The notes below the pieces were generated by a model. That model was not told the DNA's origin, did no database searches, and saw nothing but the letters and a program-made list of their open reading frames with translations. This document shows positions 34,209-46,141 of a stretch of DNA of 64,000 bases, in pieces (position 1 is the stretch's first letter; every line of letters starts with the position of its first letter). The stretch comes from Spizellomyces sp. 'palustris' (Eukaryota > Chytridiomycota > Chytridiomycetes > Spizellomycetales > Spizellomycetaceae): contig QEAR01000038.1 of NCBI GenBank assembly GCA_006535965.1, positions 121,491 through 185,490 of the forward strand. Reading direction: 5' to 3'. The position numbers and the translations under genes are program-made.

Positions 34209-35501
34209 GCCTTGGGTTTAGCACTATGTGCTATGCGTGTGATTGATGCTGTGTTGAGAATCACAGTTCTGAATATAAATAGCCTATATACTGTATGGAG
34301 AAAAGAAAGGAAGAATTGAGTTTCATTGATCCAGTAATACGGTGCATCCTAAATGGTGGTCGGCGAAGACTCGGCAGAAGGCGAGAGCGAACACAGCTGC
34401 TCGACGACGACGACGAGCGACAACTCCGCCCACGTTACACAAACTCCGTTAAGCATCATCCCATCCTTTTCCCATTTTACAGCGTCCGGCAAGGTCGTCT
34501 TTTGGCGTCAACCGCCGAACCTCACCATGAAGTGAATGGCATCTCCATTCGCGATTTACGCATCTCGCTGGCCAGCTTCAAGGCCAGCACTCGCAACATA
34601 CGAGCAGCCCACAGCATTCCCAGTGTTGCGTGCAGTTTCCCAGCTTCCCGTACACGGCGCCAACAGGCGTGTGGTCAATGCAACACGTCAAGTCTCTTGG
34701 GCTGTTCAACACATGCGTACATGCAAATGCCATTTCTGCCAACAGTGAAGCGTCCCCTTCACTGTATTTTATCTCTTTACCCACTGCTCACGAGCCTGGA
34801 CCTCACACGGCTTCGAGACTATCCGCGCTGCAACGACACCACACGCATCCTTTACGTTGTTCCACATACCTGTACGAATATCATCCACTCAAGAGCACAG
34901 TGCCGTTTTGTATGTTTGATATAGCGTGGCCATTTGTGTTCCCGCCAACCGACAAAAAAATGTGAAGGAACAACAACCGCCAGAGATGCCTGCGTGGTTG
35001 CAGACTTCTAGTCGTTTGGCCCCCCAAGTCTTGCTTGCTCTTTTTTGAGGGTCATTGAGGATCGTTCACCAACATTTACGCGTTCATCTGCCATCACGGC
35101 CCATTCTATGAACAGGTTACGGTTTGTCCGTCAAAGGATTCTTTTGGCGTATATCACCAAGATGTAACAGTCCCAAGCGCTGAAGAGTTATCCAAAAATG
35201 ATGTAGTTTCTCCCTATCTCCACGACTACCTCTGATACTGTCCCAACCGATACAGTCAAGTATATCAAGATGTAAAGTTGTGTTCCGGAACTGAAAGATC
35301 GATCTTTCTAGGTGCGTTCTGGTTCCGATACTGCCTCTGCAGGTGGTAGACTGCATGCGATTACAAGAGGTTGAATGGACATTGGCCATATCGACTGCAA
35401 TTCCGGGTTTAAGGGATATGGTTATGGGAAGGAGCCCCGAGAGGCCAAGCCTTCCCTTTGTGTGCTTGGTCGTGCCCACCAGTACTCCAGGTGACGCCAT
35501 G

Positions 35502-35514
35502 GAAGGTTCTTGAA
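35502..35514 (+). promoter_or_regulatory. Heat-shock element, three perfect units
   Basis: GAAggTTCttGAA: three alternating nGAAn units with exact spacing, the binding site of an Hsf1 trimer. It lies 129 bases upstream of the TATA box of the Hsp20 gene. Confidence 0.8.
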
Positions 35515-35586
35515 GAGGACGTGGCAGCTTGGGGCCAGCGAACAATTTGAGATCATATATTGTTGCAAACAGACCTTACTTGACAC

Positions 35587-35594
35587 TTCCAGAA
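35587..35594 (+). promoter_or_regulatory. Second heat-shock element, two units
   Basis: TTCcaGAA, two perfect units, followed by a weak third (agCTC). It lies 49 bases upstream of the TATA box. Confidence 0.65.
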
Positions 35595-35642
35595 AGCTCG
35601 CCAAAGAATGCGACATTTGACGCTGGTTGACCTACCCATCCT

Positions 35643-35650
35643 TATAAAAG
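35643..35650 (+). promoter_or_regulatory. TATA box of the Hsp20 gene
   Basis: TATAAAAG, a consensus TATA box, 145 bases upstream of the start codon. Transcription would begin near 35670-35680. Confidence 0.75.
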
Positions 35651-35794
35651 CGTGATTTTCATTACACATGTCTTCCCTCCAACAAAAAACTCTAGTAAAG
35701 CCTTTGGCAGATACTCGATACGAATTACCTGCGATTTGCGATCGCTTTACACATCTGATCTATTTGCAAAACCTCCGAGGTCTTTGAATACAAT

Positions 35795-36328
35795 ATGAGC
35801 CTCCTCTGGAACACCGACCCTCTCTTTAATGATCCATTCTTCCGTACCCCATTTCCTTCCTTGCTAGACGGATACGTAAGATCTATCATGCAGCCTACTT
35901 TGACGATCGGCGATGCCGAGTCGACGAATCAGGAGGAGTCTACAGACCTGAATAACCAGCAAGTATCTACACGAAAGAGACGCGAACTGGATACCTTTAT
36001 GCGCGGCCCTCGTGTCGATGTGACAGAGACCGACAAGGAATATGTGATCAAAGCGGATCTTCCGGGTCTTTCCAAATCGGATGTTCAGATCCACGTCTCG
36101 GACGGTACTCTAACATTGGAAGGTGAACGCAAGCAAGAGCACGAAGAGAAGACTGATCGTCGGCATGTTGTCGAGAGGTCGTTTGGCAAGTTCTCTCGAC
36201 GAATCCGACTACCTCCTGATGCTCAGGTGGATAACGCAAAGGCCACGATGGAGAATGGTGTGCTGCAGATAGAACTAGCAAAAAAAGCCCCGGAACAGGA
36301 AAAGAAAAAGTTGATTGCTTTGCTGTGA
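35795..36328 (+). CDS. Small heat-shock protein, Hsp20/alpha-crystallin family
   Basis: One uninterrupted exon, 177 residues. The N-terminus has an aromatic arm (LLWNTDPLFNDPFF). The alpha-crystallin domain covers about 69-165: PRVDVTETDKEYVIKADLPG, SDGTLTLEGERK, VERSFGKFSRRIRLPPDAQV and MENGVLQIELAKK. All strands of the fold can be recognised, including the A-x-x-x-n-G-V-L signature. These ATP-independent chaperones form oligomers that hold unfolding proteins. It is one of the few intronless genes here, as is common for genes transcribed during heat stress, when splicing is impaired. Two heat-shock elements and a TATA box precede it. Confidence 0.95.
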   Translation: MSLLWNTDPLFNDPFFRTPFPSLLDGYVRSIMQPTLTIGDAESTNQEESTDLNNQQVSTRKRRELDTFMRGPRVDVTETDKEYVIKADLPGLSKSDVQIHVSDGTLTLEGERKQEHEEKTDRRHVVERSFGKFSRRIRLPPDAQVDNAKATMENGVLQIELAKKAPEQEKKKLIALL

Positions 36329-36801
36329 TGTCAAGATAGACTGGATATCATTATATCATGTAGTTATCTGCCAAACGCTTCTGTACATGTATCTAGTTCT
36401 TCAAATTCGACATCATCAAAAATACTTCTGAAATGCTGCCCTAGAAAACGTACTTTATAAACTTTAGCTTTTGTTGACGAGATCGATCGAAAATGCTGGG
36501 CATGCTTATCGAATCTTCCAGCATCACGATCGCTGTGCCACTACTGTGCCATCGCTGTGCCTCATGGGTCGGCGAGTCCAACGACAGGTGATGAAAGCAA
36601 CTGAAGTCGCTTCACTTTCCCTGCGATTCGCATTTTGAGCAGGAGTTTGGCTTTTCGGTTTAGCGCTTCAGGTACCTGTGACCCACAGCGCTTGGTATAC
36701 CCAAGACGACAAGACGAAGAACGTCGTCTCGCCCCGGTGGCAACCATATCGAAAGTTTACTCAGGACTCGGTTGCGCCCAACACCCCGGCCCCTGACAGT
36801 C
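36329..36801. other. Intergenic, 473 bases, no gene seen
   Basis: It holds the 3' region of Hsp20 and the promoter of the MAP3K gene. The frame continues open a few codons upstream of the MAP3K ATG but has no earlier ATG. Confidence 0.4.
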
Positions 36802-39800
36802 ATGCTGAGCACCTTCTTTGACCACTTTGTACCCAAGGGGAACTCTAGTGGAGAGCAGCGCACTCCCTCGCCGGACAAAGCGGACGGCTCTGTCGACCAG
36901 CTTAACATGTCGTTGGATGATACCGAACAAGTTTCTCCGCATAATGACCAGTCAACTCATCTATCTCAGGCACACGAGGTCCAAGGACACGGCCACGACC
37001 CAATCCCTGGTCTTGAGAATGACACTCACCAGCTCGAAGTTACATTCGCCTCAACGACAGCAGAGCCGGAATCGCTGTCAACAGCTCACATGTCACCTAC
37101 CCGCATTTTTGCCCATATGCATTTCAATTTGAAGGCCCTATCCGACGCAGATTCACGAACAGATCTAATCAACGCCATAACATTATACGGTGGAAATACA
37201 GATAAATCGGACAAGTTATCAAGCGAGGTATGTCAAAGAAATACAGCAATGATCGTTTCAAACTGGACTGAAGACTATTGTCCCAGACAACGCACTTATT
37301 GTTGGAGTCAACTACTGACATTGCCAGTGTCCTTCTCGATACCCATGACGAGGATAATGTGGCGCTTACAGAGTTGATTCAAGAAGCACTATTGCGTGGC
37401 ATTCCTGTCATTACGGATACCTATATTTGGCAGTGCATTTTGAGTAAAGACTTTCTGGACCCCGAGTCATTTGAAGTTGTTCGGTAACTACCTGAGATTG
37501 TTTTGTCTTGGTATATACCTGTGATGTATATGCGCTCATTTATTTCACAGGCTTGACAAGGATGGCCAATTCATTATCACCAAGGGTCGGCCTAATTTAC
37601 GGCGGTCCGCCAGCGAGCCTACCGCAGGAGCGGATAATGTTGATCGGCCGATAAAACCACAAGCCAGACCCGAACTCCGAACCGCACTGCGACCCTCTAT
37701 GAAACGATTTCACTCATATCACCCGAACGGCAATCGGCGACCTGTAACGTCGAGTAGTGAGGAAGACGAAATTTTTATACCATCGCGGCGTGGATCTGCA
37801 ATATCACCAGGCCCTAGGATTGACATTAAATTGGAATCTGGGTCTTCGCAATCTTCAGGAGATCAACTCGACGTAGGCCCAAATCGCCAACGACGTCCCT
37901 CGAGCAGTGACGCTCCAGGTACCCCAAAGCAAGGCCGGGTGTACATCTATTCTTCTCCCAAAGCAGATAAACCCAAGTTCTTGAACGTTCTGCTGAATGG
38001 TAAGAAGGGCGCTTCGAACTCAGGGAGCGATTCAGGGAGCGACCTCGTTGCCAAAAGCTCCCTTGCGATGCCGCGGAAGGTCCCAAAGCCATCGAGTCGC
38101 AAACGACCCCACCTGAATAATTCGTTTCATAAGTCGGATTACGTGGTCAATCGAGATCGGGCAAACCGAAGCAGCGAAGATGATGACAGTGTTCATATCT
38201 CTCTGCATGGGGACGAGCAAGTGAGCCTGCGTGGGAAGGGGCCTGAAGAGCGACGACGGGACCGTTTAAGAAAGGGCGGATCACCGTCCCGCAGTCAAAC
38301 GCCTCCTCCTGTTCCACCAAGACCGATACTTGAGCGGCACAATACCCCATTGCAGCGACGGAACAGTGGCGCAAAGGGGGTGGATGTCTCTGTTCTACCG
38401 GAAAACAAAGAACGCGCACAATGGCAGACGATGCTGGCATCAGTCCTGACCGGCGAAGTTATCCGCTCAGAAAAACGACGGATTACCGGTACCCTAACTC
38501 AGAAGCAGCAATTGGATCAGCAATACCAGATCTGGTTGGGAATTCGGGCGTACTTGCGCGGTCGATCTGTCCCAGAGGAGCGTCAACGTATTGATGAACG
38601 GCGGGTGGATGCCGAGGCAACTATCGATGAAGTCCTACGTTTTGAAATCCAGGCAACTTTGGAAAAATCGCCGTACGATCAGGTCGTTGAGATCCTCAAC
38701 AAGGTCGACAAAATGGAATCTCTATATCCTACGCGCAAGGCCCTAATTCTTGATAAACCACTGTACGCGGGCTTACCTTTCCAGCATAAAGTTGAAGCAT
38801 TAAATGCATGGCTCACCATCAGCAACTCACTGAGGTTGCAGCTTCAAGTGCTCAAAAACTGGACGGGAAGTGAAGATTTGCTGACATCCCGTTCGCAGCA
38901 CCCTTTGTCTCCTGATAAGCGTATCGACACTTCCTTTATTGAACGTATTCTGAAGGAAAGCGGCGTCAAGCGTACCTTCCTCGAGATTCGAATCATGTCC
39001 GTGTTGCGCGGTCTATTGGCCAAGTGCAAAGCAAGTATGATCGAGAACGCGTCTGCTTTTAAAAAGATGCAGCTGCCTACATATATCAACGAACTGCAAC
39101 AACTTGCGAGTTTTCCTTCTAACTTGATGGAGGAGATCCTGAAAGTGCGATTGGAGTACACCGAAAAGCTGGCCACGCACAGTGGAGTTATGTTGGATCA
39201 AATCATTGAGGACTTTGGTGTTTCATTAAGCTTGGCGATCAGGATCAAGCATGAATGTCAAGAGCTGGATACCCAGGCGGAGGGATGGAGTATCGCAAAT
39301 AGGTATGTGTGTAAGCGTTGACCCGGTCTTTTCCAAGCAGACCTTATTTATGGTAATTCTTCGTTAGCTTGAGTCCTTCTTATGACGTGATTTTGCTCAA
39401 AAGTTTGAAGTACTACTTCACCCTTTTGAACTGGCGGCTCAAATCATCCACCGACACCGTTTTCTTCAAGGAAGCTGAACTACTGGAAAATGAGTGGAAT
39501 TTCATGTCAGCGATCTGCTTCTACATTGATGGTGGAGATGTGGAAACCGCAGTGCAGTTCTGCGAGCTAGAGGCCGAACTCTTGGGGAAAGTGCTGATTT
39601 ACCTGGATAATGCTTTGAGAGGGGTTGGAGATGGGCAGAATGGGGAAGCGACCAACGCTCAGCTGACTAATAGCGGAATGGTTAGATGGTATGCGCGGAT
39701 GCTGGACAACGTAAGAAGCCGAGCACGAAAGCTGTTGCGATTTCAAAAGTACGCTGATCTCTGCATATCATTTTGAGCGGGGATAACATTAACACATGTC

Positions 39801-42800
39801 ATTTTAGAACTCTCACTAAGGAGTTTGAAAACTCAGCAGAATATACTGTGTCGGATCCCTATCCTGTTCTGATGCGAAATTTGCTAGCGACCGGACATGC
39901 CCTAGTTCGTACCGACACCTACGCGAATCAAGGTGTTTATATTTTCGCCAGTCCTTCCCTCAACAACCGGCCAGAATGCGTCGCAAAACTCTTGAAGGCC
40001 ACCTTCGCCAAGTACGACAATTTTCAGGATTCAATCGGAGATGGGTATATCCTTCTGTTTGCCCCAAAGGATCGTCTTCGAACGGCGGGAATGAGTTGGC
40101 AAGGGCGCTCGATGCAAGTCCGCCTCGGCAAAGGAGCAGGACCCATACAGCTGAAATCGGAACGTGTGCGGCTGATTGCCGATAACAATGAACGATTGGG
40201 TGTCTGCAAGGCCATTTTCGAGGGAACCATAAGTTGTGATGTTGTTGTGGTCAAACCTCACCGTGCTCATGTGGAATCTGTCCATGAGGCATTGAAGACA
40301 GGGAAATCAAAGCTGGTGGAGCTAAGCGAAGGGATTATTGGAAGCGTGTCGAAAGTCAGGGTGGTGCTGAGCAGAGTGACTGCGGGCGGTGGTTCTCCAG
40401 GCGTCATTGGCGGGATTATCGCTAGTGGGCAGCATGGCGGATCGTCACCTACAACACTCGCACCGCCAGGGCAAAATGTCGAAGCGGTGATAAGTTCGGC
40501 GGATCTTGTTGAGGACATGTTTAGTTTTGCATCAGACTTCGGTTGGCGCTCATTGAAGTATGTTGGCAACGGTAAAAAGCATCGAACGATGATGAAGCGG
40601 TTGGTCGGACTTGCCGTTGAGTGGGTTGATTTCTGTGCGGCAGATTGCTGTGTTGGAGCGTGTCCGCCTGCAATGCAGCAAAAGGCGTTCAAATGGAGTC
40701 TGATGGCCCTTGAGTTTGCGATGACGGCCACCAGTGGAGGTCGAGTCTACGTCTTAAGTGATGGGGATTTTGGGGAATTGCGAATGGGCGTGGCCAGGTG
40801 CATGAGAGTGCTGATCCGAGGTTTCGAGCAAGGAGGGGGAACGGGCGTCTTGAACGTGGAGGACGTGCTGGGCGCTGTTTTAGCCGGAGGTGGAATCTAC
40901 AAAAGCAAACTGCAGTTGCCACTGCCGTCAGGTCCCGCATCATCTGTTTCCCCTGAAGCCAAACCCGAAGACGATCCCAGTGGGCCAGAACAGGCACAAC
41001 GACCGGAGATATCCGCCCTACGCAATGCTTCGGACACTGACAGCGACCATGATGAGCCAAAAACCGGTGACGAGAATGAATCCAAAGAGGATGCAGAAGC
41101 GCCTGCAAAGACGACAGAGAAGTTGGATGGGCCACCGAAGATCAAAGAACCCACTGCCGGATTACCATCAGCACCTCGACCTGCTGCACAAAAGAAGCAA
41201 AGCAATGAGTCCGATAAAAAACCTGCGAGCTCGCCGGAGCCATCCACATCGGCACCAGCTTCATCTAACAATGCGCGTTCTTCTCATGGTGCTTATCATG
41301 GGGACACATTCCTTCAACGGAAGCAGAAAGCATGGCTGGCGAGAATCGAGAAACTGGAGGAAGAGCGAATGGCTCGTCAGCAAGGTAGTCGTGTTGTAGG
41401 CAAAGTGTTGGATTCGAGGAACGTGGTGGATCGGAACATCAGTTTCTTGGCTAGTACAAGCAGCAGCATCAGTTTGCGATGGCAGCAAGGGAAGTTTTTG
41501 GGTGGGGGGAGCTTCGGTTCGGTAAGCATCTGAAGAGCGTTGTTGATGTACAAACTTGGACGATACCTAAGCAAATTTACATTCTTTAGGTGTACATGGC
41601 TATCAACCTCGAAACTGCCGACTTGATGGCCGTGAAAGAGATCCGCTTCTCAGACGTCACATCCCTCGAATCTCTCCAACGTTCTATTAAAGACGAGATG
41701 ACGGTGCTCCAGCTTCTACACCATCCTAATATTATCGAATATTATGGCGTGGAAGTCCACAGAGATAAACTATATATCTTCATGGAGTATTGCCCCTATT
41801 CAGTGGCAAGCTTGCTTGAACACGGTGGAAGGTTCGAGGATGAACAGGTTGTGAAGGTTTATGCAAAGCAGATGTTACGGGGCCTGGAGTATTTGCACGG
41901 AAAGGGCATCGTTCATCGGTTAGTATTGCAGGTTTGCTTTGCGTGCAGCACCTTTGAATATGTCTGACATATGGTGTCTACAGAGACGTAAAGCCGGCAA
42001 ACACCCTCTTGGGACAGGAAGGACTAATAAAGTTTGTGGATTTTGGAGCTTCAAAGATTTACAAAGCGCAGAAGACGGTCGTTGTGAATGGTGAAGCGAA
42101 CACCCTTGTTGGAACTCCGCATTACATCGCCCCTGAGGTCATTACGGGGGAAAGCTTGGGAACACATGGAGCTCAGGATATCTGGAGTATGGGATGCTGC
42201 GTGTTGGAAATGATTACAGGCCGGAAACCCTGGAGTGGGCTCGATAACGAATGGGCAGTGATGTATCACATTGGAATGTCCAACCGGATTCCACCTCTTC
42301 CGGATGCGTCCCAACTTAGCCCAGAAGGCATTGACTTCCTCCGACAATGCTTCACTCGTCCAGCACAAGAGCGGCCAACAGCCAGGGACCTCTTAATGCA
42401 TCCTTGGGTAAAAGATGTCGATGAGAACAATCTGGAAGCCGCATCGGCGTTATTGGATCCTTACAAGGAGGCCGCGGAGAATGCGAGAGCGAGGGCGGCA
42501 TTAGCCCAAGGGAATCAGCAGTCCGAAGCGAATGAAGATCTGGGAGCTGGAAATGCACGAGGGAAGGGTAGTGGATTGGGAGGTTTAGGCGACCTGCCAC
42601 CAAACGCGCCAGTGTTCTACTCTGCACGGAGTCCTGCTAGTGAGAGTGGGCCGTGGACCGGGACGAACAGCACGGTGACACTGTCGAGTGACGGAACCAG
42701 GTCGTCGGCAAGCGACACTACAGCTAATGATGCGAGTACTGGCTCGGATAGTTATTTTCCCCCTACGACAAGGGTCATGGGGGTTCCCAAGGCGTATCCT

Positions 42801-43253
42801 GGGGAAAATGGGGATGCATCAGGGCCGCCACCTACAGCTACCACTCCGATGGATGAGGTCCCGCCCGTGAGGGGAGGTCACGCGAGTGACCCTACGCCAG
42901 TAGCCATGACGAACGAAGGAGCGGTGGGCAAGAACGCAAGTTCCACCCGGTCGACTGCATCCTCAGTAGGACCAGTAGTGCTGTCAACGAGCATGGCTCG
43001 GTCACCCCCAAAGCCTAACCTGACGGCATCATCATCGGCTCCTAAAAATGATGATACAGTTGATGAATCTGCGGTGGTAAAAGCTGTTCGTGACGGAGTG
43101 GATCCTAGCGACTATCCCAGTCCTGGTGTTGGGTCAACTTTGGATGGAGAATTGGCATGGCGAGGGGCATTGATGAGAGCCGTCGCTGTCGCCGGCGGCG
43201 CGGGGGTTGTGGTTACTCCGAAAGCCGGCGATGAAGGGGAATCAAAGTCATAA
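36802..43253 (+). CDS. SSK2: BRCT-containing MAP kinase kinase kinase, Ssk2/Ssk22/MEKK4 type
   Basis: Seven exons (36802-37227, 37287-37483, 37551-39302, 39368-39748, 39808-41521, 41590-41918, 41984-43253) give 2,022 residues. In yeast, Ssk2/Ssk22 activate Pbs2 and Hog1 in osmotic stress after binding Ssk1. A BRCT-like domain lies at about 98-208: IFAHMHFNLKAL, DLINAITLYGG, TTHLLLESTTDI and LLRGIPVITDTYIWQCIL. The conserved Ssk2/MEKK4 region runs from about 430 to 1100 (QQYQIWLGIRAYLRGR, FFKEAELLENEWNFMSAICF, AFKKMQLPTYINELQQLASF). The kinase domain is at about 1480-1742: GGGSFGSV, AVKEI, VHRDVKPAN, VDFGASK, GTPHYIAPEV, ARDLLMHPWVKD. All catalytic residues are present. The BRCT exons join the rest in frame (FEVVRLDKDGQF). 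The symbol reflects the kinase half. Confidence 0.88.
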
Positions 43254-43726
43254 GACACATTTTTTTGTTAATGGGGTTTTGACTATTCTTTTGGGATTTT
43301 TCTTTGATTGATGCTGACGGGGATGAGGTTGTTGTCTGCGTGTGTATTCTTTTTTATTTTTATTTTTGTTGATGCTTTTCCTGTTCTTGCATATTCTTCT
43401 CTACGTTTTATTGGTGGTATATTTTAAGGTTTCATAAGGCTATCAAATACATATATTTTATGCACGTATTTCGTCTGGAGCATTGCAGAAAATCAGATGG
43501 AAAGAATCAGTTGTGGATTAGGAGTTTGCTCACTTGTCTGGCCTCATCGTCTATTACTCCATCTCGGAGCCTTCCGTGCCAATAGCAAGGCCAAAGTGTA
43601 AAATGCTAGCTATATTACATGAATCAATTTCCGTGCCAGATGCATGACGCACAGGTAGGCAGCTGGCGTTCCTTGGTGGCAGACGCACGTGGAAACCGCA
43701 AATGTCGCCCCGCTCGTCGTGTTGTA
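43254..43726. other. Convergent intergenic region, 473 bases
   Basis: It lies between the MAP3K stop (plus) and the ferredoxin stop (minus). It is T-rich on the plus strand, with several runs of T at 43258-43380, typical of a fungal 3' end. No gene is seen. Confidence 0.45.
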
Positions 43727-44482
43727 TCATCGCAACTTATCTACCTGCAGGTTTCGTGTTGCACTAGGAAGCCGTACCGTTATCCCATCCAATTCCTTCG
43801 ACATTATCACCTGACATCCCAACCGTGACCTAGCATAACCCTTTAGGAATGAACCATTTTGCGATAGAATCAAATTCGCCTACGTTTCTGTCAACCCAAA
43901 GGCCAGATCCAACATGTCGTTCTCCTCATCCGATGGTTCTTCCAGCTGATCGTAATACTTGTCCTCTACAATGACGTGACCTATCGTTCCATCATGTGTT
44001 AATGATACAGTACGGTTCGTAGCAACAGTCAGAACGACGTACAAGTTGAACATGCCAGTGATCCTTCACATGCACCTAATTCCAATAGATTAAGCACATA
44101 AACATATCGACGCCAGACTGAGAACTGCTATACATACCCTCCAAATCGATATCGTTCGCATGAGCAATATCCAATAAATTATCGCCCTCGTTGGCGTAAA
44201 CTGTAACCTTTTCGCCGTCTGGTGTAATGTAGTTCACCTGCAACCTATCCAGGCCCTTTTGAGTGTGTGCTAATTATTGATATTTAGCTCTCTCCGTCTG
44301 GCGTACCCTTCCCCAGTTTTGGGCTGTTCCACCGCTTTATGCCACAGTGGTGTCGCAGACTGGAATGATCTCAATGGCATCGGAACACGGAATGGCCGGG
44401 GAGAGAAGAACTGGTACCTTCTTGACACGGAACGAAGTACCCCGCAGGGTGCCTGCGATAGGCGGGTTATTGAGGGCAGCAT
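43727..44482 (-). CDS. YAH1: Mitochondrial [2Fe-2S] ferredoxin, adrenodoxin type (Yah1-like)
   Basis: Five short exons (44482-44307, 44244-44138, 44075-44043, 43980-43884, 43829-43727) give 171 residues. It carries electrons in iron-sulphur cluster assembly, and in haem A and coenzyme Q synthesis, in the mitochondrial matrix. An Arg-rich presequence ([20 protein letters not shown]) precedes the domain [20 protein letters not shown]. Cluster ligands are [11 protein letters not shown] (C-x5-C-x2-C) and the later Cys of SRLGCQV. Other family marks are [17 protein letters not shown] and [14 protein letters not shown]. One exon of 33 nt encodes most of the first cluster loop, and its end is split within the Cys codon. 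An upstream ATG at 44608 is in frame, but the internal one gives a better targeting sequence. Confidence 0.9.
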
Positions 44483-44763
44483 GACGGTGGCAGCCCAGGA
44501 AGAACAACCGGCAGACAAGCAAAACTGTTCAACTGCTGGTTTGCTAGATGAGTCACGACAGTTGTTCCTATGGCAACATGTGTGGGGAAATGACCGCTGA
44601 GGTAACATCTCCGACCTCCACAGTTTTCACCAATCTTCGAGGTTCCTTGTACGTGTTTGGAGTTCGTGAACGGACGACCCCCACATAATAATTACTTTGT
44701 TTTATCTATTTCATCGTGGTTAGACCACCGGCCGAAAGCTAAAGACACGATACATCACACAGA

Positions 44764-45728
44764 ATGCCTCAATTTGGCGGTGCACCCTCCTGCCCTCGAT
44801 GCGGCAAGGCAGTGTATTTGGCGGAACAAGTCACAGGTCCGAATGGAATGTGGCATAAGTCATGTTTAACCTGCAAGGTATGCTTTCTGTAGAATTGATG
44901 TTGCAAAGAAGAGCTATCAATGCCGCTTGGTTTGAGTTTGGGATGCTAAAGGACATTACCAATTTTCATTTAAGGAATGCAACAAACGTCTTGATTCTAC
45001 CAGTCTAACGGAACGCGAGAAGGAGGCCTACTGCAAGACCTGTTACGGAAAGCTTTTTGGTCCAAAGGGTAGGCTACTGACCAAGCGAGTAAAGCATAAT
45101 TTACAAGATGGTGCTGACCACCTCATTGAAGGGTACGGTTTCGGCGGAGGAGCCGGCGTTCTCAACACTGATTCAACAATCACGGATACCCAACGATTCT
45201 CCCCGTCACCCAGTCCAAGCAACTCCCGTTCCGGATCCCAGTCCAACCTGATGACCTCTGGAAGCGGGTCGAATCCCAACTTGGCACGAACTGGCAGCGG
45301 GACTGTAACTCCGGGATCGGGAGCGGGGTCGGCCCCGGTGGTGGGGAAGCCCAAGTTTGGAGGAGCGGATGTTTGTCCCAAATGCCAAAAACCGGTGTAT
45401 TTTGCCGAGCAGGTAAACGCATCCTTCCTTTTGTGTGCCAATGACATAGTTTTGACGTCCTGCGCATGGAATTAGATGGTCGGTCCCATGGGCGTCAAGT
45501 ACCACAAACTATGCTTCCGATGCACTGATTGTAATAAATTGGTGGACTCTACAACTATGGCGGACAAAGAAGGTGTGATATATTGCAAGATGTGTCATGG
45601 TCGAAAGTTTGGACCAAAGGTTTGTTTATTGTATAGGAGAATTTGCTAGAGGCAGTGTCTTGACACATATTGAACTCCGTTAGGGTTACGGCTATGCGGG
45701 TGGTGCCGCTGGATTGACTACTGATTAG
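44764..45728 (+). CDS. Two-LIM-domain protein (CRP/CSRP-like)
   Basis: Five exons (44764-44877, 44975-45068, 45132-45412, 45476-45619, 45684-45728) give 225 residues. LIM1: [54 protein letters not shown]2: [52 protein letters not shown]. Each LIM has the full set of eight Cys/His zinc ligands, followed by the Gly-rich tail typical of CRP proteins. A Ser/Gly-rich linker of about 80 residues joins them. CRP-type LIM proteins bind actin cytoskeleton partners or transcription factors. The exon layout of the two LIM units is similar, suggesting an internal duplication. An AATAAA at 45796 follows the stop by 68 bases. Confidence 0.92.
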
Positions 45729-46141
45729 TCGGAACATTTATGTCATTTATCTTGTATGCGGTCACATAGAAATTTGAAAACGGATCATGGTTAGTAATAA
45801 AGTGCACTTTGGTGACATCTGTTTGGGATCTGGTATATAGTTGTTTCCATGAGTGAGAGATTATGTACGAAGCATTCTTAGAAAACGCTCAACACACGCT
45901 GGTTCACCTGCAAGCGTGTTGGTAACGGTAAAGCAGTACGGGGCATTGAACGAGGCGTGCATGGGCGGACTGACGGACGTAACAGGGAAACCAGAGTATA
46001 TAAGCCTGAGTACCACTGTTGTTGTGGTATTTCGAGAGCTGGTTGATGTCGTAGAGCATCATTACCATTATGTGATGCCCTCAGTTTTCACTATTCCCAT
46101 TAATGTACAATATAGACAAGAAACATTCCAATCATCCATCT
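45729..46141. other. Convergent intergenic region, 413 bases
   Basis: It lies between the LIM gene (plus) and Mtr4 (minus), with an AATAAA at 45796 for the LIM gene. The 109-codon frame at 45853 is not supported. Confidence 0.4.

Larger units (their letters stand above)
34209..35794. other. Intergenic, 1,586 bases; holds the Hsp20 promoter
   Basis: It lies between the RasGEF start (minus) and the Hsp20 start (plus). Frames at 34295-34924 (209 codons) and nearby have no recognisable motif and are left out. The right-hand third contains two heat-shock elements and a TATA box. Confidence 0.5.

Noticed and set aside
34295-34924. 209-codon plus-strand open frame with a GAC/GAG-rich start
   Set aside because: Composition is odd (Arg/Ser/Thr-rich, no conserved blocks), neighbouring frames are just as open, and it lies upstream of the Hsp20 promoter. 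Not supported.
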